DNA of 64,000 nt from Picosynechococcus sp. PCC 7003 (GTDB lineage: Bacteria; Cyanobacteriota; Cyanobacteriia; Cyanobacteriales; MRBY01), in the NCBI RefSeq assembly GCF_001693255.1, contig NZ_CP016474.1, positions 434,001 through 498,000 of the forward strand. The letters are read 5' to 3'. How positions within the stretch are numbered: the stretch's first letter is position 1; every line of letters begins with the position of its first letter. Below, one piece after another: positions 59,415 to 64,000 of the stretch. The translations under genes and the position numbers were made by a program. The notes beneath the pieces are model-generated. The model was not told where the DNA came from, did not search any database, and saw only the letters and a program-made list of their open reading frames with translations.

Positions 59415-59508
59415 GCGCTGGGTTGGGAGGCTAACAGAAAAATTTGGCGATCGCCTTGCAATATTTTATTTTTATGCTAGGATTGATAACTGTGAAAACA
59501 AAAAACGT

Positions 59509-59593
59509 GGGTCGGTGCCCGAGTGGTTAATGGGGGCGGACTGTAAATCCGCTGACTATGTCTACGCTGGTTCGAATCCAGCTCGGCCCACCA
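59509..59593 (+). tRNA. tRNA-Tyr (GTA)
   Basis: The 7-bp acceptor stem (GGGTCGG with TCGGCCC), a long variable arm typical of class II tRNA-Tyr, anticodon GTA in the CTGTAAA loop, a TTCGAAT T-loop and an encoded CCA at 59591-59593 are all visible. It is followed 4 bases later by tRNA-Thr. Confidence 0.93.
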
Positions 59594-59597
59594 CATT

Positions 59598-59669
<72 letters not shown>

Positions 59670-59826
59670 TTCTAAGCAAATTAATTACAGGTAATCATAG
59701 CAAGTGTTTTGGCTGGTTCCATTTCGGGTATCTGCCATTGCAACAATCTTTTGTTTTTCTTTAGGATTAATAAGGGCGCACTGGATTTACCCATTGTCCT
59801 GCCAAACTGAGTTGTCCTAAGCATCT

Positions 59827-59970
59827 ATGACTGAGAACCAAAAGACCCAACCAGCACCGACCCAGGAAACCAAAACGACATCAGAAAAGGTGCTGTGTCC
59901 CCATTGCAAACGCACCGCAACCAATGGCATTAAATGTAAGGGCATCTGTGTCGCCGATAGTGATTATTAA
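59827..59970 (+). CDS. Small zinc-ribbon-like protein, 47 aa
   Basis: A 47-residue protein. The first 20 residues are Gln/Thr/Lys-rich and probably disordered; then LCPHCKRTATNGIKCKGICVADSDY has Cys residues in a CPHC...C...C layout that could bind zinc. The ATG has no strong ribosome-binding sequence, but the clean frame and the cysteine pattern support a real gene. I recall similar short cyanobacterial proteins but no function. Confidence 0.65.
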   Translation: MTENQKTQPAPTQETKTTSEKVLCPHCKRTATNGIKCKGICVADSDY

Positions 59971-59981
59971 TCGGTTGCAGC

Positions 59982-60233
59982 TCAAATAATAAAGGAAATA
60001 CCATTTAAACTAATTAGCAGGAGTAATAGGCCAAAATTTACCCACAATTCTTTTTTATAGGTATTCATCTTTTCCCCAAGAATGCGGACAGTTTTTTGCT
60101 GTAAATAATGGCGCAACTTTAGGGGCAGTTTTTCGTAATACTGGCGATACTCTAGAGCTGTTAGCAGGACATTCCCAAGGTTGTAGAGGGTGATGCCGAG
60201 GAGAATCCAGCGATAAAGGTTATAGAAATTCAT
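59982..60233 (-). CDS. Small two-helix membrane protein, 83 aa
   Basis: An 83-residue protein. A hydrophobic stretch at 8-26 (ILLGITLYNLGNVLLTALE) and another at 66-83 (FGLLLLLISLNGISFII) flank a basic middle (KLPLKLRHYLQQKTVRILGEK). Both ends probably cross the membrane. It converges on the zinc-ribbon gene with a 12-base gap. No function is recognised. Confidence 0.55.
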   Translation of the reverse strand: MNFYNLYRWILLGITLYNLGNVLLTALEYRQYYEKLPLKLRHYLQQKTVRILGEKMNTYKKELWVNFGLLLLLISLNGISFII

Positions 60234-60398
60234 TGGTTGAAAAATCCATATTAGCCGGAGAAGGAATCTGGAGTTGATGGCCTAGGGAGAAGAAATAGCA
60301 GGTAAAACCCCACTCAATGATGTTCGGTTGTACGGCTTCTATTTCGGAAAAAATCCTTTTAGTATCAATATAACCTAGGGTCAGAAGAGAGCAATACT

Positions 60399-61793
60399 GT
60401 GGTGGATTTCAAGAAACTAGAAGAACTCAATATTCAGCAAACGGTGGCCGGAATTCTCCAGGACTTTAATCCTATTTTTCCGTCTACTTTTTCTTCTGGA
60501 CAAACTGGGCAGTGGCGCGCGGCGATCGCCGCTTTGACGGATTTACTATCACGCTCCGGGGGCGAAACCCGTGGTGTCATTTTATCGAGCCCTAGCCCGG
60601 TGTTTGATGCACCCCAAATTACTCGCCACCACCATCACTATGTTTTGACGCCAAAAAATCTCCAAGACATCGCCCTAGGTCATCTACAGTTACCAGGGGC
60701 TGGTTCCCACCAAGGTCTCCGACACCACAATAATCAAATCGTTGAGTTTCCAATTCTGCCCAATGATCCCCTGGCCCAGGAACAATTTTGCTTAATTTTG
60801 ACGGAACAGTTCAATTTTGCGATGACCCTGTCTCCCCAGGGATTACTTTTTTCGTTTGAAACAGAGGCGATCGCCGCCATTTGGCAAATTTTGCAGTGGC
60901 GCATGGCCCTCACGCAACCGTTCCAATTCCAAGCCCTCGCCCAACTTTGGCCCCGCTTCGCCGAGGTTGTCCCGGACTATCGCCTTGTCTCCCGGTTTAG
61001 CCAGTTAATGATGCGATCGCTAACGGTGAATTTGCCCCAGGCAGATCCCCCACTGTCTCCGGAACCCCACCATGCTCCCGAGCCACCCACCCAAGTCCAA
61101 CCAGAATTGGAATTATTACAAGCCCTCACCCATGAAATTCGCACGCCTCTGACAACGATCCGCACCATGACAAAGTTGTTGTTAAAAAAGAAAACACAAC
61201 TGACCCAGGATATCGTCAAACGCATCGAAACCATTGAGCAGGAGTGCAATGAGCAGATCCGGCGCATGGAACTTATTTTTCGGGCCGCCGAATTAGAAAC
61301 CTCCTCACATCACCCCAAGCAAACCCTACAATTAGTACCCATTTCCCTGGAGCAGATTTTCCAGGAGGGAACACCCCGTTGGCAAAAACAAGCCCAACGG
61401 CGCAATGTCAATCTAGAAGTCACCTTGCCACAATACCTTCCCCAAGTGGTGAGCGATCCAGCAATGCTTGACCAAATGTTGTCAGGGTTAATTGAGACCC
61501 TAACGCGGCGCTTACCCACAGGGGCAGAGGTACAAATCCAAGTCAGCACCGCCGGCAACCAACTCAAGTTAGAAGTCCAGTCCCACGGTCTGGGTCAAAA
61601 ATGCCTTGAAAAAGCGATTGGTCAGTTGCTCATCTTCCAACCAGAAACGGGTAGCTTGAGCCTGAATTTAGATGTGACAAAAAATCTTTTTCAACAGTTG
61701 GGCGGCAAATTGGCGATTCGACGTCGGGCGTCCGGGGAAGAGGTTTTTGCCATTTTTTTACCCCTTGGCAACAGCTTCGCTATGCCCCTTTAG
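60399..61793 (+). CDS. Histidine kinase-like protein with degenerate ATPase domain
   Basis: A 464-residue protein. The N-terminal 210 residues are of unknown type and may be a sensor domain. HisKA is clear: LTHEIRTPLTTIRTMTKLLL with the acceptor His. The HATPase region keeps the fold pattern but lacks an N-box Asn, reads QSHGLGQK where DTG-type G1 residues are expected, and ends in LGGKLAIRRRASGEEVFAIFLPL. Autokinase activity is doubtful; it may act as a phospho-acceptor or scaffold. The start is GTG at 60399 (or GTG at 60402). Confidence 0.78.
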   Translation: MVDFKKLEELNIQQTVAGILQDFNPIFPSTFSSGQTGQWRAAIAALTDLLSRSGGETRGVILSSPSPVFDAPQITRHHHHYVLTPKNLQDIALGHLQLPGAGSHQGLRHHNNQIVEFPILPNDPLAQEQFCLILTEQFNFAMTLSPQGLLFSFETEAIAAIWQILQWRMALTQPFQFQALAQLWPRFAEVVPDYRLVSRFSQLMMRSLTVNLPQADPPLSPEPHHAPEPPTQVQPELELLQALTHEIRTPLTTIRTMTKLLLKKKTQLTQDIVKRIETIEQECNEQIRRMELIFRAAELETSSHHPKQTLQLVPISLEQIFQEGTPRWQKQAQRRNVNLEVTLPQYLPQVVSDPAMLDQMLSGLIETLTRRLPTGAEVQIQVSTAGNQLKLEVQSHGLGQKCLEKAIGQLLIFQPETGSLSLNLDVTKNLFQQLGGKLAIRRRASGEEVFAIFLPLGNSFAMPL

Positions 61794-62226
61794 GCTTCGA
61801 CGCAGTTCAGTGAACTACCCCGCCGCAAGCAGCGGGGCTTCCTACCCAAAGAACTGCTTTCTATTCCGAGGAATAGCGAGTCTTATATTCTGGCGATAGG
61901 CGGACTCCCCGGTTCCCGAGGACAAAAATCACGGTCACAAAAAATACTTTGTATGTGTCTAGCTTGGTTTTCGCTATCCGTTGCCGTGTCAACGATACGA
62001 TTATAGAGCATTACGCCCCAAGGGGCGGGGATTTCAACCCTTTGCCGTTAAAATATGCGGATTTCATAAAAAATCATGTACTTTTCGCAAATATTTTCCC
62101 GATCGAATACGGAACCAATTTCACCTTTATTCACGCCACAAAAAAAGATGGGTCACGCTTGAAGCTCCCATCTCTACTCATTACTGGTATTGGTTATTGG
62201 TTTGATTTTCGTCACGTGCTGCAGTT
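61794..62226. other. Palindrome-rich non-coding stretch, possible IS200/IS605-type relic
   Basis: No gene is supported in these 433 bases. AGTTCA-G-TGAACT (61804-61816) is followed by a CCCCGC/GCGGGG hairpin with an 8-base loop (61818-61837), and then, 180 bases on, by GCCCC-AA-GGGGC (62015-62026) followed by a G-run and TTTCAACCC. Hairpins of this style mark the ends of IS200/IS605-family elements and of small non-autonomous derivatives in cyanobacteria. No transposase fragment is recognisable in the short frame at 61949-62230. Confidence 0.4.
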
Positions 62227-62574
62227 TTAGGCACCGGGAGCCGCTGGCTCGGAGGGAGGTGCATCGGCTTCGAGAGCAACGGGTTCTGCATCCAGCTTCA
62301 TGGTGAGATAGCGAATGACCATTTCCCCTAAGCGCATATCCCGCTCAATGGCTTTGATTTGGCTGCCATCGGCTTTGTAGTTCACCTGGATATAGATCCC
62401 ATCATTGAAGTTCTGGATCGGGTAAGCGAGGTGGCGCTTGCCCCGTACTTGAACCTGAAGATCGCTTGCCCCAGATTCTTGAAGCATGGTTTTGTATTTG
62501 CTAGAGACTTCCTGCACCTGCTCTTCGCTGAGGTCGGGGCGCAGGATGTACATCATTTCGTAGTTGTTGCTCAT
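62227..62574 (-). CDS. rpsF: 30S ribosomal protein S6
   Basis: A 115-residue ribosomal protein. [17 protein letters not shown] opens the fold, [25 protein letters not shown] is the central beta-hairpin, and [17 protein letters not shown] the last helix. An Ala/Pro/Glu-rich tail of about 20 residues follows. S6 binds 16S rRNA with S18 in the small subunit platform. It stands alone here, without rpsR or ssb. Confidence 0.95.
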   Translation of the reverse strand: MSNNYEMMYILRPDLSEEQVQEVSSKYKTMLQESGASDLQVQVRGKRHLAYPIQNFNDGIYIQVNYKADGSQIKAIERDMRLGEMVIRYLTMKLDAEPVALEADAPPSEPAAPGA

Positions 62575-62822
62575 TACTGTTTGATATAAATCCTTCTGGA
62601 CAATAAGGCCGCTCGATGTGTGGAAATTCTGGATTTCTTTTACGATTCGAGAAGCAAGGATATAAAATTCTACTACACCTTGCCCCGTTTTAGGGAGTGT
62701 TGTCTGGATCTCAAACTGATGAAAAAACGGATCATGACTTGGGTCTTAGAGTCTGTCATCGATTGGCGATCGCAACCTTGAGGTGGAGCTTTGTTCTGTG
62801 TTTAGTTGATCAAAATTCATTT

Positions 62823-63617
62823 ATGGCGCAACGATATGTTCGGGTTCAAACTCCCCAGGGGCAAGTCTTATACGGATTACTAAAGCTCAACCGTGAAGTG
62901 CAGGTGATCGATGCGCCAGCTTGGCTGGGGGGACACCCGACGGGGGAATGTCTGGCGCCGGATAAGTACCAATTATTAGCCCCCTGTGCCCCGTCAAAAA
63001 TTGTTGCGGTGGGCCATAATTATGCTGCCCATGCGGCAGAACTCCAGCAACCGATCCCCTCAGAACCGTTGTTATTTTTGAAGCCTCCCAGTGCGATTGT
63101 GGCCCACCAACAGGGCATTGTGTATCCGGCCCAATGTCAACAGTTGGAGTTCGAGGGGGAATTGGCCCTCGTGATTGGCGATCGCACCCACCATTGTTCT
63201 GAAGAAGAGGCCCATCAGAAAATCTGGGGCTATACCATTGCCAATGATGTGACAGCGCGGGATCTCCAACGACAGGACACCCAGTGGACGCGGGCAAAGG
63301 GATTTGATACGTTCTGTCCCCTCGGCCCTTGGATTGTGCGCGAGATTAGTCCTGATGCCAAATTGCGTACCTATGTGACTCCCCTGGGGGAAGAACTCCC
63401 TGAACAACCAGACCCCGCCCAGGCCGCCTCTGTCCAGGATATGGTTTTTTCCGTTGCCAAATTGGTGAGCTACATCTCCGAAATTATGACCCTTTTGCCC
63501 GGCGACGTGATTTTGACGGGGACTCCCGCCGGAGTTCACCCGGTTCGCATTGGTGATCGCCTTTTGATCACCATCGAAGGGATTGGCGAGCTCGAAAATC
63601 CCATCATCGCCCCCTAA
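62823..63617 (+). CDS. Fumarylacetoacetate hydrolase-family protein
   Basis: A 264-residue FAH-fold protein. KIVAVGHNYAAHAAELQ, LFLKPPSAIV, FEGELALVIGDR with the metal-binding Glu, and GYTIANDVTARDLQ are the usual landmarks, ending in GDVILTGTPAGVHPVRIGDRL. Relatives act as C-C hydrolases, oxaloacetate decarboxylases or isomerases; the substrate is unknown. I start it at ATG 62823, since the longer frame lacks homology-like sequence. Confidence 0.87.
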   Translation: MAQRYVRVQTPQGQVLYGLLKLNREVQVIDAPAWLGGHPTGECLAPDKYQLLAPCAPSKIVAVGHNYAAHAAELQQPIPSEPLLFLKPPSAIVAHQQGIVYPAQCQQLEFEGELALVIGDRTHHCSEEEAHQKIWGYTIANDVTARDLQRQDTQWTRAKGFDTFCPLGPWIVREISPDAKLRTYVTPLGEELPEQPDPAQAASVQDMVFSVAKLVSYISEIMTLLPGDVILTGTPAGVHPVRIGDRLLITIEGIGELENPIIAP

Positions 63618-63662
63618 GACTTGTTTCCATTCTCCATTGCTTGTCGCTTACCACCCGTTACC

Positions 63663-64000
63663 ATGCCCATCGCGAAACATTTTTTGACCCGTACCTGTTC
63701 CGTCGCCTGTCTTCTCCTTGTGGGTTGTGGTACGGCGAATAACATGGCGCCGCCGAATTCCAGCGAACCGACGTTGCTCCGACTGCTGTACTGGCAAGGG
63801 CCGACCATTTTAAATCCCCATCTTTCTACGGGTTTTAAGGACTGGGAAGCCAGCCGAATTACCCTCGAACCCCTCGCAACGTTTGATCCCGATAGCGAGT
63901 TAGTACCTGTGTTGGCGGCAGAAATTCCCAGCCTCGAAAATGGGGGTCTCAGTGCCGATGGGCGATCCGTGACCTGGAAACTTAAACCGGATTTGCGCTG
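63663..64000 (+). CDS. Family-5 solute-binding lipoprotein, N-terminal part
   Basis: The first 112 residues of a binding protein cut by the window end. A signal segment (about residues 8-20) ends in the lipobox LVGC near residue 22. LRLLYWQGPTILNPHLSTG and LEPLATFDPDSELVPVLAAEIP followed by VTWKLKPDLRW are the start of a peptide-type family-5 domain. It is related to, but clearly different from, the protein at 679-2331. Confidence 0.82.
   Translation, partial: MPIAKHFLTRTCSVACLLLVGCGTANNMAPPNSSEPTLLRLLYWQGPTILNPHLSTGFKDWEASRITLEPLATFDPDSELVPVLAAEIPSLENGGLSADGRSVTWKLKPDLR

Overview
The window is a cyanobacterial chromosome segment. HIP1 octamers (GCGATCGC) occur throughout, inside and between genes. 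The gene set includes a urea ABC transporter behind an NtcA-type promoter, speD, ribBA, a two-ATPase clpB, a HetR homologue, a tRNA-Tyr/tRNA-Thr pair and several short cyanobacterial proteins. Gene content and style suggest a unicellular Picosynechococcus / Synechococcus PCC 7002-like organism. That is inference from recall, not a database match.

Layout. 0-3.2 kb: a cut-off gene, a small conserved protein, a family-5 solute-binding lipoprotein and larE. 3.3-8.4 kb: the urea transporter operon urtA-B-C-D on the minus strand. urtA is broken by a perfect 17-bp tandem duplication, UrtD carries an extra TerB-like C-terminal domain, and no urtE follows. 8.6-11.2 kb: an ADP-ribosylglycohydrolase, a small conserved protein and folC. 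11.2-26.6 kb: a polysaccharide (O-antigen-like) island between folC and aspS. It contains dTDP-rhamnose genes rfbB-A-C-D overlapping by ATGA, several glycosyltransferases, a sugar aminotransferase and a hexapeptide acyltransferase, a methyltransferase, and the Wzm/Wzt exporter. Its middle is visibly AT-rich. Three copies of an unnamed membrane/coiled-coil gene lie at its two ends: two in tandem on + after folC, and one on minus between wzm and wzt. Each copy keeps a second long reading frame open inside the first.

26.9-41.4 kb: mainly housekeeping genes (aspS, a hetR homologue, an aldo/keto reductase with Fe-S motifs, a TPR protein, recA, ribBA, a GAF histidine kinase, a ribbon-helix-helix protein, speD, and clpB with a long acidic tail). 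41.4-51.6 kb: a probable defence region. It holds an exonuclease-NTPase fusion of unrecognised family, then a Type I restriction-modification system (hsdR, hsdS, hsdM) with a MNT/HEPN pair, an orphan nucleotidyltransferase and a PIN-domain toxin/antitoxin pair inserted between its genes. 51.8-64 kb: two divergent peptidases (M3 and M1), a Gfo/Idh/MocA oxidoreductase, a 45-aa membrane protein, a DUF21/CBS protein, tRNA-Tyr and tRNA-Thr, two small proteins, a histidine kinase with a degenerate ATPase domain, a palindrome-rich non-coding stretch, rpsF, a fumarylacetoacetase-family protein, and the start of another family-5 solute-binding lipoprotein.

How the parts work together. RfbB makes dTDP-4-keto-6-deoxyglucose, which RfbC/RfbD turn into dTDP-rhamnose and which the DegT aminotransferase may also use. 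The glycosyltransferases would assemble the chain and Wzm/Wzt would export it. The urt genes would import urea under nitrogen control, but with urtA split the transporter as sequenced should lack a complete binding protein. The strongest items for follow-up are the urtA duplication, the three-copy nested reading frames at the island ends, the exonuclease-NTPase gene, the UrtD-TerB fusion and HetR in an apparently unicellular background.
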